From positions 405,342 to 469,341 of the forward strand of contig JACDOA010000001.1 in NCBI GenBank assembly GCA_017656335.1: a DNA stretch of 64,000 nt, read 5' to 3'. The DNA comes from Thermosipho sp. (in: thermotogales) (GTDB taxonomy: Bacteria; Thermotogota; Thermotogae; Thermotogales; Fervidobacteriaceae). The notes under the pieces are model-generated. The model was not told the origin of the DNA and made no database searches. It was given only the letters and a program-made list of their open reading frames with translations. Below are positions 46,521 to 56,495 of this stretch, piece by piece (position 1 is the first letter of the stretch; the number at the start of each line of letters is the position of its first letter). A program made the position numbers and the translations under genes.

Positions 46521-47342
46521 TTATTCCTCCTGCAATGCTTGTGCTCCAGAAACTATCTCAATTAATTCCTGTGTGATCGATGCTTGCCTTTCTTTATTAT
46601 ATTCCAACGTCAAGTTTTTAATCACTTCATCTGCATTCTCAGTAGCATTTCTCATGGCATTTTGTCTTGCATACAATTCACTAACTTTTGTTTCATATGC
46701 AAGAGAATAGATGCTTGCAGAAACAAAAAATTTTAAAGCAGAATCTGTAAGTTCTTCAACATTCGGTTCATATTCATATCTTGATTCTTTTAATTTTTTC
46801 TTCTCTAATGGTACTATTTTCACCAGTTCTGGTTTTTGAATTAATCTGTTTTTAAATTTACCATACACTACAAATACACTTCCAACACCATCGTTTAAAA
46901 GATCAAGCATAACAGTTTGTGCAAAATCGAAAGTTGGAATTTCATACACTCTATCGTAAATCCTTTTTGTTTTTTCATTTTTCTTAAAAAACGGAATTGT
47001 TTTTGCTCCTATAGCATAAACAAAATCTATATTTTCTTTTTCTATAACATGTAAAGCATATCTTGCAATTTCAGTAGGAAACGCACCACAAAGCCCCATA
47101 TCTGTCGATAAAACCACAAGACCTCTTTTTCCATTACCAGTTAAAAAGGGATGATTGCCTTCAAGTTCAATATTTTCAATCAATCTCTTTGCCTCATTTA
47201 AAAATTCTCTAACACTACCTAATTTTCTTTCAATTTTCTTTACCCTCGCTGTTGCAACCATTTCCATGGCTTTAGTTATCTTTTTCAGAGACTCAGTAGA
47301 TTGAACTCTTCTTTTAATTTGTAAAAGTTTTCCTCTACTCAT
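46521..47342 (-). CDS. atpG: ATP synthase F1 subunit gamma
   Basis: Rotor shaft, 273 residues. The N-terminal helix KLLQIKRRVQSTESLKKITKAMEMVATARVKK and C-terminal helix ELYARQNAMRNATENADEVIKNLTLEYNKERQASITQELIEIVSGA match the family, with the Rossmann-like middle (VVLSTDMGLCGAFPTEI). The ATG follows GGAAGTGAT. It lies 6 bases after atpA. Confidence 0.96.
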   Translation of the reverse strand: MSRGKLLQIKRRVQSTESLKKITKAMEMVATARVKKIERKLGSVREFLNEAKRLIENIELEGNHPFLTGNGKRGLVVLSTDMGLCGAFPTEIARYALHVIEKENIDFVYAIGAKTIPFFKKNEKTKRIYDRVYEIPTFDFAQTVMLDLLNDGVGSVFVVYGKFKNRLIQKPELVKIVPLEKKKLKESRYEYEPNVEELTDSALKFFVSASIYSLAYETKVSELYARQNAMRNATENADEVIKNLTLEYNKERQASITQELIEIVSGAQALQEE

Positions 47343-47348
47343 TTTTTA

Positions 47349-48872
47349 TCACTTCCCAAGAAGTTTAAGAAATTCTTTTCTAAATTCTTCTATTGCTTCT
47401 CTCAATTTATTTTCAAGCTCTTCAGTTAATACCTTTTCTTTTTTTATCTTATCCAACAATTCTTGCTTACTTTCATGCATGAATTGCAAAAATCTTTTTT
47501 CAAAAGTTTTTACACTTTCTAAAGGAATATCATCGAGATATCCATTAATTCCTGCAAATAAAACTACAACCTGTTCTTCAATTTCAAGTGGTGAATATTG
47601 CTCCTGTTTCATTAATTCCATAAGTCTTTGCCCTCTTGTGATCTGCGCCTGAGTTGCAGAATCAAGCTCTGTAGCAAATTGTGCAAAAGTTTCAAGTTCT
47701 TGATACTGTGCTAAATCTAACTTCAAAGATCCGGCAACCTGTTTCATTGCCTTAACCTGAGCCGCACCTCCAACACGTGAAACCGAAAGTCCTATATTAA
47801 CCGCAGGCCTTTGTCCTACATAAAATAAGGAAGGTTCCAAATAAATTTGACCGTCTGTAATTGATATAACGTTAGTTGGAATATAAGCTGAAATATCATT
47901 TGCCTGTGTTTCAATTATTGGAAGAGCTGTTAATGAACCTCCACCATATTTTTCATCAAGTCTTGCTGCCCTTTCAAGGAGTCTGGAATGAAGATAAAAA
48001 ACATCTCCAGGATACGCTTCCCTTCCAGGAGGTCTTCTCAAAAGAAGGGAAAGCTGTCTGTAAGCTACAGCATGCTTAGATAAATCATCGTAAATAACAA
48101 GTGCATCTTTTCCCTTATGCATAAAGTATTCACCCATCGCACATCCTGCATATGGTGCTATGTATTGAAGAGCTGCATTATCGGCTGCACTGGCTATAAC
48201 AACAGTAGTATATTCCATTGCTCCTTCCTGTTTTAATTTATCAACAATTCTAGCTACAGCAGATGCTTTCTGGCCTATTGCAACATAAATACAGTAAACA
48301 CCCTTACCTTTTTGATTTATAATAGTATCTATTGCAATTGCAGTTTTTCCAGTCTGCCTATCTCCAATTATTAATTCTCTTTGTCCACGTCCAATTGGTA
48401 TGAGTGCGTCTATTAACTTTATACCTGTTTGAAGAGGAGTATCGACAGGTTTTCTATAAACAACACCAGGTGCTTTTACTTCGACATCTCTATATTCATC
48501 TGTTTCAATTGGTCCCAATCCATCAACAGGTTCACCTAAAGGATCAACAACCCTTCCTAAAAGATTTTCACCAACTGGAACCTGCATAATTCTCTTTAAT
48601 CTTCTTACCGTATGTCCTTCTTTTATATTACGATAGTTCCCGAGAATAATAATACCCACATTATCTTCTTCAAGGTTAAATGCCATACCTACTGTACCAG
48701 TTTCTACAAATTCAACCATTTCGTTGGTCATAACATTATTCAAGCCATAAGCTCTTGCGATACCATCGCCAACCTGAATAACCGTCCCAACATCTTCAAG
48801 TTTTATATTTTCTTGAAAATTTTCTATTTTTGTTTCAAGAACTTTTACGAGTTCTCCGGGATTGATTCTCAA
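47349..48872 (-). CDS. atpA: ATP synthase F1 subunit alpha
   Basis: Non-catalytic nucleotide-binding subunit, 507 residues. Seen: the P-loop [15 protein letters not shown], the [21 protein letters not shown] segment, [28 protein letters not shown] and [31 protein letters not shown]. The start is TTG at 48872 with AAGGAAGGGGTG upstream. Spacing to atpH is 4 bases. Confidence 0.98.
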   Translation of the reverse strand: MRINPGELVKVLETKIENFQENIKLEDVGTVIQVGDGIARAYGLNNVMTNEMVEFVETGTVGMAFNLEEDNVGIIILGNYRNIKEGHTVRRLKRIMQVPVGENLLGRVVDPLGEPVDGLGPIETDEYRDVEVKAPGVVYRKPVDTPLQTGIKLIDALIPIGRGQRELIIGDRQTGKTAIAIDTIINQKGKGVYCIYVAIGQKASAVARIVDKLKQEGAMEYTTVVIASAADNAALQYIAPYAGCAMGEYFMHKGKDALVIYDDLSKHAVAYRQLSLLLRRPPGREAYPGDVFYLHSRLLERAARLDEKYGGGSLTALPIIETQANDISAYIPTNVISITDGQIYLEPSLFYVGQRPAVNIGLSVSRVGGAAQVKAMKQVAGSLKLDLAQYQELETFAQFATELDSATQAQITRGQRLMELMKQEQYSPLEIEEQVVVLFAGINGYLDDIPLESVKTFEKRFLQFMHESKQELLDKIKKEKVLTEELENKLREAIEEFRKEFLKLLGK

Positions 48873-48876
48873 AATT

Positions 48877-49440
48877 TCACCCCTTCCTTAAGGAAAAAAC
48901 TTCTCTACTAATTTTTTCTAATCTTCCTTTTACTGAAACATCCAATTTTTTTCCAGCAAATTCAAGAACAACACCTGCAATTAAGCTGCTATCAATTTTC
49001 TTTTCAAATACCGGTTCTTTTTTTACGTGATTTTCTACAAATTCTTTCAATATCTTTTCTTCCTCTTTGGTTAAAACACTGGCACTTGTTACTTTTACAG
49101 GAATTTTATTTTCTTCTTCAATTGCAGAAAATTTAAACAAAGAAGACATTTGAGGAATATATTTTTCCCTTTTATTTTCAAATATTATCTCAACAAATCT
49201 TTGAAAAATGGCATCATATTCTATCTTAAATTTTTCATCTAAAACCTCAACAAAAGTAATTTTCAAAAACTTAAGCTTTTTCTCTAACTTTTCAGTTGGA
49301 TTACTTAAAAACACTGAAAAATGATTATATATCTCACTTAATAATTGAAGGAGCTGACTATAATTTTCTATGTTATTATTCTTTTTAGCAACCAACAAAA
49401 GCGCTTTTGCATACTTGCCCGCTACAACTGAATATTTCAT
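48877..49440 (-). CDS. atpH: ATP synthase subunit delta (peripheral stalk)
   Basis: A 187-residue delta/OSCP subunit. The N-terminal helical domain ([22 protein letters not shown]) and the C-terminal [30 protein letters not shown] are typical. It overlaps atpF by the 4 bases ATGA, which implies translational coupling. Confidence 0.94.
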   Translation of the reverse strand: MKYSVVAGKYAKALLLVAKKNNNIENYSQLLQLLSEIYNHFSVFLSNPTEKLEKKLKFLKITFVEVLDEKFKIEYDAIFQRFVEIIFENKREKYIPQMSSLFKFSAIEEENKIPVKVTSASVLTKEEEKILKEFVENHVKKEPVFEKKIDSSLIAGVVLEFAGKKLDVSVKGRLEKISREVFSLRKG

Positions 49441-49922
49441 TTTTCAGACCCCTTCAAGATTTTCATTAAATATTCTTTTTTTGCCTTTTCATCAAGAGTA
49501 CCTTTGAGAATTTTCATTGCAAGAACAACGGCAACTTCTCCAGCCTTACGTTCAACCTCTGAAATCATTTCAGCTCTTTCTCTTTCAATTTGTTCTTTAG
49601 CAGAAATAATAATCTTATTTGCTTCATTTTCAGCACGTTTTTTTGCATCATTAATAATATTCTCAGCTTCTTCTTTGGATTTTCTAATAATTTCTTCTGC
49701 TCTTTCTCTTACTTTCATCAACTCTTCATTTGCCTGTTTTTTCAATTCTTCAGCTTCTTTTCTTAAATCTTCAGCTTTTTTGATTTCTCCTTCAATTTTT
49801 TCTTTTCTAGCATCTGTAATTTCAAAATATTTATCATATAAAAATTTCTTTAAAACATATAGTAACAATAAAAAACTCATCAGTTGAACTACTGATGTTA
49901 AATTAATTTCAAACATCTCCAT
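49437..49922 (-). CDS. atpF: ATP synthase Fo subunit b
   Basis: A 161-residue peripheral stalk protein: an N-terminal membrane helix (LTSVVQLMSFLLLLYVLKKFLY) followed by a long charged right-handed coiled coil (TDARKEKIEGEIKKAEDLRKEAEELKKQ) up to about residue 140. It is short of cysteines and fits the family. The ATG follows GAGGCGAT. Confidence 0.95.
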   Translation of the reverse strand: MEMFEINLTSVVQLMSFLLLLYVLKKFLYDKYFEITDARKEKIEGEIKKAEDLRKEAEELKKQANEELMKVRERAEEIIRKSKEEAENIINDAKKRAENEANKIIISAKEQIERERAEMISEVERKAGEVAVVLAMKILKGTLDEKAKKEYLMKILKGSEK

Positions 49923-49937
49923 TTAAATCGCCTCGCA

Positions 49938-50195
<258 letters not shown>

Positions 50196-50211
50196 CTACC
50201 TCCTTTAAAAT

Positions 50212-51054
50212 TCATGATATTTGTGCCGATATATAAGCTACTGTAAGCATTGAAAACACTAAAGCCTGTATAAGACCAACAAATAACCCAAAAAAACCCC
50301 AAAATACAACAGGCAATAATAAATATTTAACAAGGTATGAAAGCATAAACGTTAAGATCGCTCCACCACCTACATTTCCAAAAAGCCTTAAAGAATGAGA
50401 TATAGGTTTTGCAAGTTCCCCGATCACATTCATTGGGAACATAATTGGATTTGGTTCAAACCAGGATTTAACCCATCCTTTAAATCCTTTTGCCTTTATA
50501 GCAAACGTATGACTTATTACAAAAACCATGAGTGCGTAGGTTAAATTAGTATTTAAATCAGCTGTCGGAGCAAAAAATGTATCAGTAAATAAAGTGAATT
50601 TAACGCTCCCGCCTGCAAGAGAAACGTTCAAACCTGGAACGGCTCCTCCCACAACATTGGAAATTGCTATGTAAATAAACAAAGTGGTTGAAATCATAAA
50701 GGTAGGTTTTACAAATCGAGGATCATCAATAACACTTTCAACAATTTCATACATAAAATCGAAAATAGATTCTGTAAGAGATTGTTTCCTATCTGGAATA
50801 AGTTTGAAATTTTTTCCAACTTTCACTGCAAAGATTACTAAACCAATAATTATTGCCCAGCTCATTGCTATTGTTAATGGATTTAATCTTGTGTACCAGG
50901 CATTTTTATCTGAAATTTGAATTATCCATCTACTAGCTAAACCTTGGGTAACCTCACTTGCATCTTTAGGTACAAAATAAATTGCATTTATTATTCCAAC
51001 AGTAAAATAAATAATTAGAAAAATTATCATTCCTATTTTAGCCTTTTTTTTCAC
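50212..51054 (-). CDS. atpB: ATP synthase Fo subunit a
   Basis: A 280-residue membrane subunit with the key LAKPISHSLRLFGNVGGG segment, including the essential Arg, and several hydrophobic helices (IFLIIYFTVGIINAIYF, LMVFVISHTFAI, LVFSMLTVAYISAQI). The GTG at 51054 is 8 bases after GGAGG; GTG 51063 is in the site. It follows the AtpI-like gene with a 17-base overlap. Its Arg works with the c-ring Glu. Confidence 0.95.
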   Translation of the reverse strand: MKKKAKIGMIIFLIIYFTVGIINAIYFVPKDASEVTQGLASRWIIQISDKNAWYTRLNPLTIAMSWAIIIGLVIFAVKVGKNFKLIPDRKQSLTESIFDFMYEIVESVIDDPRFVKPTFMISTTLFIYIAISNVVGGAVPGLNVSLAGGSVKFTLFTDTFFAPTADLNTNLTYALMVFVISHTFAIKAKGFKGWVKSWFEPNPIMFPMNVIGELAKPISHSLRLFGNVGGGAILTFMLSYLVKYLLLPVVFWGFFGLFVGLIQALVFSMLTVAYISAQIS

Positions 51055-51421
51055 GTCGGTCACCTCCGAAAATAAAGCCTGCTATGTATGCTGCTAATTT
51101 GACATTTATTAATCCAAGAAAAACACTAATTATAGCTAGTGTTTTATTTTCAAAAAGAAAACCTGCAAGTAAAAACAAACTTGCAGAAAATAAATACCTA
51201 ATATAAAATCCTTTTCTGTGCTTTTTAGCGCTCTGATACATGTTAATTATATCTTTATATAGAGAATATGTGTACAAAATTGCTCCAACTGTTCCCAAAC
51301 TGTAACAAATATAAAACACTTTATCTAAAGTAATAAACAAAGCTATTAAAATTCCAGAAAAGTATAAAGATAGAATAACTAATATCATCTTTATCAAAAA
51401 ATCATTTTTCGTGTTTTTCAA
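51038..51421 (-). CDS. Small membrane protein in AtpI position
   Basis: About 127 residues and hydrophobic, with about four helices (IKMILVILSLYFSGILIALF, FYICYSLGTVGAILYTYSLY, YLFSASLFLLAGFL, ISVFLGLINVKLAAYIAGFIFGG). The length and position before atpB are typical of AtpI-like proteins that assist c-ring assembly or Mg2+/Ca2+ supply, but the sequence is not strongly diagnostic. The TTG at 51421 fits AAGGAAG spacing best. It overlaps atpB and the small gene upstream. Confidence 0.75.
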   Translation of the reverse strand: MKNTKNDFLIKMILVILSLYFSGILIALFITLDKVFYICYSLGTVGAILYTYSLYKDIINMYQSAKKHRKGFYIRYLFSASLFLLAGFLFENKTLAIISVFLGLINVKLAAYIAGFIFGGDRREKKG

Positions 51422-51641
51422 TCTTTTCAACTTCCTTTAACAGTTGTCTTATTCCATTGTAAATACCGGATATGGCTCCAAAAAATAAAAATATAATTAA
51501 AAACAAATTATTGGTGTTAAACAACCAATCAAATAATTTTCCAAGTAAATAACCAACCACAATATTACCTATAACTGTTGCACCAAATACAAGGACAAGA
51601 TTTAGTTTAATGATTTCTTTACCTATATTATCCTTTTTCAT
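51402..51641 (-). CDS. AtpZ/AtpI-like small membrane protein
   Basis: A 79-residue protein with two transmembrane helices ([22 protein letters not shown] and [23 protein letters not shown]), the hairpin-like pattern of the F0F1-ATPase AtpZ group found at the head of many atp operons. The ATG overlaps the pepQ TGA as ATGA and has no SD of its own, so it should be translated by coupling with pepQ. Confidence 0.8.
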   Translation of the reverse strand: MKKDNIGKEIIKLNLVLVFGATVIGNIVVGYLLGKLFDWLFNTNNLFLIIFLFFGAISGIYNGIRQLLKEVEKIEKHEK

Positions 51642-52708
51642 ATTATAAAAATGTTTCTTGGTAAACTACTTAGTACCTCACAACCTTCATCAGTTACTAA
51701 AATATCATCTTCAATCCTGATTCCAAACTCTCCAGGAAGGTATATACCAGGTTCTACTGTAACAACAGAATTTGCATTTATTACATTTTTATACGTTGAA
51801 CTAAATCTTGGTTCTTCATGAACTTCAAGTCCAATGCCATGACCAAGAGAGTGTCCAAAATACTCTCCATATCCATTCTTCTCTATACGTTCTCTTGCTA
51901 ATTTATCTATAGCTTCGCCTGTTAATCCTGCCTTAATTCCATTAATTGCTCTTTCCTGGGCTTCTAACACTACCTTATGAACTTCTTCAACTTTCTCATT
52001 AGGCTCACCTATACAAAAAACTCTTGTTAAATCACTAACATATCCTTTATAACTAGCTCCCCAGTCAACTACAACTGGTTCTCCTTTTTCAATTCTTTTT
52101 TCACTTGCCATAGCATGAGGCAGTGCTCCTCTCCAGCCAGCTGCGACAATAGTTTCAAAAGCTATCTTATCTGCACCTAAAAGCTTCATTTGATATTCTA
52201 GATATGCTGAAACTTCTTTTTCAGTAATTCCTTCTTTCACAATTTCAAGTGTCTTTCTAAATGCTTCTTCAGCAATAAATATGGCCTTTCTTATTTTTTC
52301 AATTTCATCATCATTTTTAATTGCTCTTAATTGAAGAATTTCATTTGATACATCTATATAATTCACATCCAATTCAGCTTTTAAAGCCTCAAATAATGCT
52401 AATGAAATCCTTTGTTTTTCAATACCAACATTTTTTACACCTAACTTTTTCAAAATTTCTGCAACTAAACTTATAAACCTTTGGCCGCCCTTAAATTTAA
52501 CAAGCTCAAATTCTGTCTCAAGTTTGACCTGTTCCCAGTATCTTGAGTCTGTAATTATTATTCTTCTATCTTTTGAAAAAATTATTATAGAAGTACTTCC
52601 TGAAAACCCTGAAATATATCTGGTAGTTGCACTATTAGAATTTTCAATGTTTAAAACAACTAAAGCGTCAATATTTTTTTCTTGCAACAAATTAGTAAAT
52701 TTTTCCAT
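51638..52708 (-). CDS. pepQ: M24 family Xaa-Pro aminopeptidase/dipeptidase (PepQ-like)
   Basis: A 356-residue metallopeptidase of the pita-bread fold. The N-terminal domain ([16 protein letters not shown]) is followed by the M24 catalytic domain with metal ligands in [20 protein letters not shown], the [15 protein letters not shown] motif, [24 protein letters not shown]. The ATG at 52708 has AAGGGGGG upstream. A longer frame start upstream reads through the tRNA gene and is spurious. It is directly downstream of tRNA-Arg. Confidence 0.93.
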   Translation of the reverse strand: MEKFTNLLQEKNIDALVVLNIENSNSATTRYISGFSGSTSIIIFSKDRRIIITDSRYWEQVKLETEFELVKFKGGQRFISLVAEILKKLGVKNVGIEKQRISLALFEALKAELDVNYIDVSNEILQLRAIKNDDEIEKIRKAIFIAEEAFRKTLEIVKEGITEKEVSAYLEYQMKLLGADKIAFETIVAAGWRGALPHAMASEKRIEKGEPVVVDWGASYKGYVSDLTRVFCIGEPNEKVEEVHKVVLEAQERAINGIKAGLTGEAIDKLARERIEKNGYGEYFGHSLGHGIGLEVHEEPRFSSTYKNVINANSVVTVEPGIYLPGEFGIRIEDDILVTDEGCEVLSSLPRNIFII

Positions 52709-52729
52709 AAAAATCCCCCTTTCATCTCT

Positions 52730-52806
52730 TGGTGTGCCTGGCGGGAATTGAACCCGCAACCTCTGGATCCGGAGTCCAGTGCTCTATCCGATTGAGCTAC
52801 AGGCAC
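52730..52806 (-). tRNA. tRNA-Arg (anticodon CCG)
   Basis: A 77-base tRNA with encoded CCA on the minus strand. Acceptor pairs CAGGCAC/GTGCCTG, D loop TAGCTCAATCGGATAGAGCA, anticodon loop CTCCGGA (anticodon CCG, reading CGG), T stem-loop GCGGGTTCAATTCCCGC. It starts 4 bases after ruvX and ends 21 bases before pepQ, within the operon. Confidence 0.95.
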
Positions 52807-52810
52807 AAAC

Positions 52811-53422
52811 CTATATGTATATTAAATCACCTGAATCTTTTAAAAAATTCTCAACTTCATTTTTTAATTTTTCTTTTGTTATAACCGTATCATATTTTTT
52901 ATCTATCGTGGCAGCATTTCTAAAAACAAAATTTCCTTTTCTATTATGTAAATATGCAAGAGAATAATTTTTAGTTAAAGAATCACCCTTAATATTTTTA
53001 ATTGGTAGTGTCTCAAAATACAACACTTCGCCTATCACCTTAATATCTTTTTCAATTCCTTTTAAAATTTCAAATTTTTGGGAAATTGACGGGTTTGATA
53101 CATAATCTAAAAAAATCTGTCTTGCACTAAATGCGTCATCATCTTTAATTCCAAAAGAAGATGCCATTTTAGTAGTTAATCTTTCGTCATACAAAAATAC
53201 TTCATGACCTTTTCGAACGAGTTTTTCAGCAAATTTTAAAACTTTGAAACTTTGATTTGAATAATTACCGCTCATTGACAAAGGAATTCCTAAAATTACC
53301 TTTTTAAATTCTTTTAAAATTTTATCAAGCTCATTTCTTTTTACTGTACCACTTTTTGCAATAAATTTTTCACCAATTGCAAATCCACACTTACTTTCAC
53401 CATAGTCTATTGCAATTATCAA
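52811..53422 (-). CDS. ruvX: YqgF/RuvX-like Holliday-junction resolvase fold protein with C-terminal extension
   Basis: Residues 1-130 match RuvX: IAIDYGESKCGFAIG (catalytic Asp6), ILGIPLSMSGNYSNQSFKVLKF, VFLYDERLTTKMASS and SARQIFLDYV. The family is about 135-150 residues and acts in 16S rRNA 5'-end maturation or on DNA junctions. This protein has 203 residues; the last 70 or so (GEVLYFETLPIKNIKGDSLT to the end) are an extra domain that I do not recognise. TTG 53422 has AGGTGA upstream. It lies 8 bases after recJ. Confidence 0.85.
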   Translation of the reverse strand: MIIAIDYGESKCGFAIGEKFIAKSGTVKRNELDKILKEFKKVILGIPLSMSGNYSNQSFKVLKFAEKLVRKGHEVFLYDERLTTKMASSFGIKDDDAFSARQIFLDYVSNPSISQKFEILKGIEKDIKVIGEVLYFETLPIKNIKGDSLTKNYSLAYLHNRKGNFVFRNAATIDKKYDTVITKEKLKNEVENFLKDSGDLIYI

Positions 53423-53430
53423 TTTCTCAC

Positions 53431-56364
53431 CTACAATTGTAAAAATACATCGTACATATCTCTTTCTTCGATCATTCTATATATATCCTTAACAGGCGTA
53501 TTTAAAAGCATCATTGTATACTTTTCAAAATATGGTATTTCTATTTCTCTTTCTTTCAGCCTTAAAATTTCTTTTCCCGATAAATAATCCCTTACAATTG
53601 ATTTTAAAACCTTACTAGGAATATTTTCTTCTTTTGATAAATTCTTTAACAACTTCTCTGAAACATTTCTTCCATGAGCTTCGATTTCATTTAATACCTT
53701 TTCAACTTTCTTTGAATCAGGGAAGATATCCTTCAGATGCTCTAATCTTTTTTGAGCATCTTTTCTATTATAGAAGAGTTGTAAAATTGAATAAGAATCG
53801 CCTGATACTGCATCTATTAATTCTTTAATGGTCAATGGAAAATCAAATAATCTAATTTCAACACCGTTCTGAAGCATAGATGGTAAACCATCGGAGTTGG
53901 TTGAACTTACTATTTTTTTAATTCTTTTTTTCTTTACAAGGGTACTGATAGCTCGCTTTTGAAAAGATTCAAGTACAGGACTGTAAAAAACCAGATCTTT
54001 ATAATAATATCCATTTTTAATTAGCTTTTCATAAAATTTTGTTACATACAAATAATTGGAAAATAAATATGCTACAGATTCCGATTCATGCTTTATGGTT
54101 TTTTCTTCACCTCTTCTATCTTCAAGACCGAAATTAAATTTTCGTTCTTCAATATATAAAGGTAAATTAGTATCAAATTTGTAAAGTGTAGTTATTATCA
54201 AATCTTTTCGACCAATTTTTGAAAGAAGTTTAGAATACACTTCGTAGGAAAGAGAAGATAAAAGTTGTATCTCATTGAGAACAATAAAGTCAAAATCGTT
54301 TACATCAACTTCGCCTTCCACAACCATTATGGCGTTTGTAATAACATGTTTTGAATATTTCCTGCTTAAAGAATTTACAAAAGTTAACTCCATAGGAGAA
54401 TGTCTTGACAGACTTTCATAAACATGAAGTGCGTCTATATTAGTTGAATTTATTATTAGTGTTCTTCCTTTTTCCATCAATAGCATTAAAAATGCATTCC
54501 TTGTAAGCGGATCTGATTGAAGAATAAAGGGTTTTTCAAAATTCAAATATTTTTCAACTTTTTCATATCTTTGGACAAGCTCATCAGAAGTTCCATAATG
54601 TTCAAAATCGTCCGAATTCTGGCTTTTCCAGTCATTAGTAAATGAGTAAATAAAATATTTATCTTTATATTCTTCATTGGATGAAGATGAAACTTTAAAG
54701 TCCAATATATTAAGCATTGGCCCATTTCCATTTTGTCTGATGTTTGCTACAATATCAAGAGAGGTTAAAAAAGTTTGAATTGCGGGAATCTCATTGTAGC
54801 TTTTTCTTAAACCAAAACCAATACCATCTAAATTTTTATTTTTTCCTCTAAGGCTCATCCTAACGTTTGTTCCGCTACTACCAAAAAATCTTATTTTATC
54901 AACCAACGAATTTTTTATCATAAAAATTGGTTCTGGATTTCCATGACCATATGGTTCAAGATATTCTAAAGCATTTAAAATTTCACCGTTTATATCATCC
55001 AATTTAATTTCAGCATCAATTTCTATTTTTGAATCAGCTTTAAAATATTTATTTCCAAATTTTTTTGAAATAGCCTCTATGAAATCTTCGATTTTGTCTT
55101 CAGAAATACTGAACCCAACAGCCATAGGATGCCCGCCAAACTCTTCGAAAAACTCAGAAAATCCACTCAAAACTTCAAGAATATTGACACCATCAACACT
55201 CCTTCCAGAGCCTCTTCCTATACCATTTTCAATAGTAATAACCAGAGATGGTTTGTTATACCTTTGAACCAGCTTTGTAGCAACTATTCCCAAAACTCCT
55301 GCATGCCAATCATTATTGTAAACAACAAGCACTGGTAAATCCTTAATTTTTGATGTCTCTATCTTTTCAATTGCTTCTTCAAATATCTTAGTTTCTATCT
55401 CTTGTCTTGTAAAATTGTATCCCATCAATATCTCAGCTAGTTGTTCAGCAGAAGAAATACTTTCAGTCATTATTAATTTAAAAGCATCTTCAGCAGAATA
55501 CAACCTTCCAGCGGCATTTAATTTTGGAGCTATCCTATACCCAATATCCTGACTTGAAATATTGGCTATATTTAACTTTTTCATAAGCTGAATAAGTCCT
55601 ATTCTGTTAGTATTATTCAGCCTTTTTAAACCCTCTTTTACAATATACCTGTTTTCGTCAACTAAATCAACCATATCTGCTATGGTACCAAGTGCAACTA
55701 GATCAAGCAAAGAATCAACTTCATTTTCTGGAATAGAAAGCTTTTCAGCAATTGCACTGATCAGTTTATACGCTACACCTACACCTGCAAAATCCTTAAA
55801 TGGATATTCATCATCTTCCCTTTTGGGATCAATAACAGCATGTGCATCTGGTATTCTTTCTTTTATTGAATGATGGTCAGTAATAATTACATACATACCT
55901 AATTCCTTTGCTTTTTCCACTGCTTCAAAACTTGTTATTCCACAATCTACACTTAAAAGAACTTTATAACCATCTTTTCCAAAATTTTCAACAACGCTAG
56001 GTTGTATTCCATACCCTTCATCTAGCCTGTTTGGGATATAATAATCAACTTCCCATCCGTATCTTCTCAAAAAACTAACCAATACAGCTGCTCCAGTAAT
56101 TCCATCCACATCATAGTCTCCATAGACAAATATGGGATATTTTCTATCCCGGGCTTTTAGAAGATATTCAACAGCTTTTTCCATATCTTTCATCAAAAAT
56201 GGCGATCTTAGGTGTGAACGTTTGGGATAAATAAATTTACTAGCTTCTTCTAAATCTTCATATCCTCTGGTAATCAATAATTGAGCAGTAAGGAAAGGAA
56301 TTTTGAGTTCCTTTGATAATTTTTCAACTAACTCCTTATTAATTTGTCTTAGTTCCCATTTCAC
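53431..56364 (-). CDS. recJ: Single-stranded-DNA-specific 5'-3' exonuclease RecJ, long form
   Basis: DHH-family nuclease for DNA repair. Residues 1-560 contain the catalytic core: YGDYDVDGITG (81-91), LSVDCGI (137-143), ITDHHSI (161-167), DPKREDDEYPFKDFAGVG, and DHHA1-type GRGSGRSVDGVNI with FGGHPMAVGFS. The rest to residue 977 is an extension that typical RecJ lacks (560-580 residues; B. subtilis about 786). It contains a RecJ_C-like or helicase-like segment (LIINSTNIDALHVYESLSRH, RKDLIITTLYKF). The ATG follows AAAGGAG. It has its own divergent promoter. Confidence 0.93.
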   Translation of the reverse strand: MKWELRQINKELVEKLSKELKIPFLTAQLLITRGYEDLEEASKFIYPKRSHLRSPFLMKDMEKAVEYLLKARDRKYPIFVYGDYDVDGITGAAVLVSFLRRYGWEVDYYIPNRLDEGYGIQPSVVENFGKDGYKVLLSVDCGITSFEAVEKAKELGMYVIITDHHSIKERIPDAHAVIDPKREDDEYPFKDFAGVGVAYKLISAIAEKLSIPENEVDSLLDLVALGTIADMVDLVDENRYIVKEGLKRLNNTNRIGLIQLMKKLNIANISSQDIGYRIAPKLNAAGRLYSAEDAFKLIMTESISSAEQLAEILMGYNFTRQEIETKIFEEAIEKIETSKIKDLPVLVVYNNDWHAGVLGIVATKLVQRYNKPSLVITIENGIGRGSGRSVDGVNILEVLSGFSEFFEEFGGHPMAVGFSISEDKIEDFIEAISKKFGNKYFKADSKIEIDAEIKLDDINGEILNALEYLEPYGHGNPEPIFMIKNSLVDKIRFFGSSGTNVRMSLRGKNKNLDGIGFGLRKSYNEIPAIQTFLTSLDIVANIRQNGNGPMLNILDFKVSSSSNEEYKDKYFIYSFTNDWKSQNSDDFEHYGTSDELVQRYEKVEKYLNFEKPFILQSDPLTRNAFLMLLMEKGRTLIINSTNIDALHVYESLSRHSPMELTFVNSLSRKYSKHVITNAIMVVEGEVDVNDFDFIVLNEIQLLSSLSYEVYSKLLSKIGRKDLIITTLYKFDTNLPLYIEERKFNFGLEDRRGEEKTIKHESESVAYLFSNYLYVTKFYEKLIKNGYYYKDLVFYSPVLESFQKRAISTLVKKKRIKKIVSSTNSDGLPSMLQNGVEIRLFDFPLTIKELIDAVSGDSYSILQLFYNRKDAQKRLEHLKDIFPDSKKVEKVLNEIEAHGRNVSEKLLKNLSKEENIPSKVLKSIVRDYLSGKEILRLKEREIEIPYFEKYTMMLLNTPVKDIYRMIEERDMYDVFLQL

Positions 56365-56415
56365 TATCCTACTCCTTTCTTTTTTTTTATTTTTTTACTA
56401 CATTCTTTATTTTTA

Positions 56416-56444
56416 ATTTTACCACAATTTGAAATTTTTTTAAA
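56416..56444 (-). promoter_or_regulatory. Promoter candidate for recJ
   Basis: On the minus strand TTTAAA (56439-56444), 17-base spacer, then TGGTAAAAT (extended -10, 56416-56424). It lies 51 bases before the recJ ATG, in a 234-base gap shared with the divergent hslO operon. Confidence 0.45.
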
Positions 56445-56459
56445 GAAAAATTCCATTTG

Positions 56460-56489
56460 TTGAATTTTAAGCAAAAATTGGTGTATAAT
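56460..56489 (+). promoter_or_regulatory. Promoter for the hslO operon
   Basis: TTGAAT (56460-56465), 18-base spacer, TATAAT (56484-56489). The first start codon is at 56599, giving a leader of about 103 bases, unusually long for this genome. Confidence 0.65.
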
Positions 56490-56495
56490 AATAAC

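Noticed and set aside
52709..52759. N-terminal extension of pepQ (MRVQFPPGTP...)
   Set aside because: It translates the tRNA-Arg gene and has no SD; the ATG at 52708 has a clear one.
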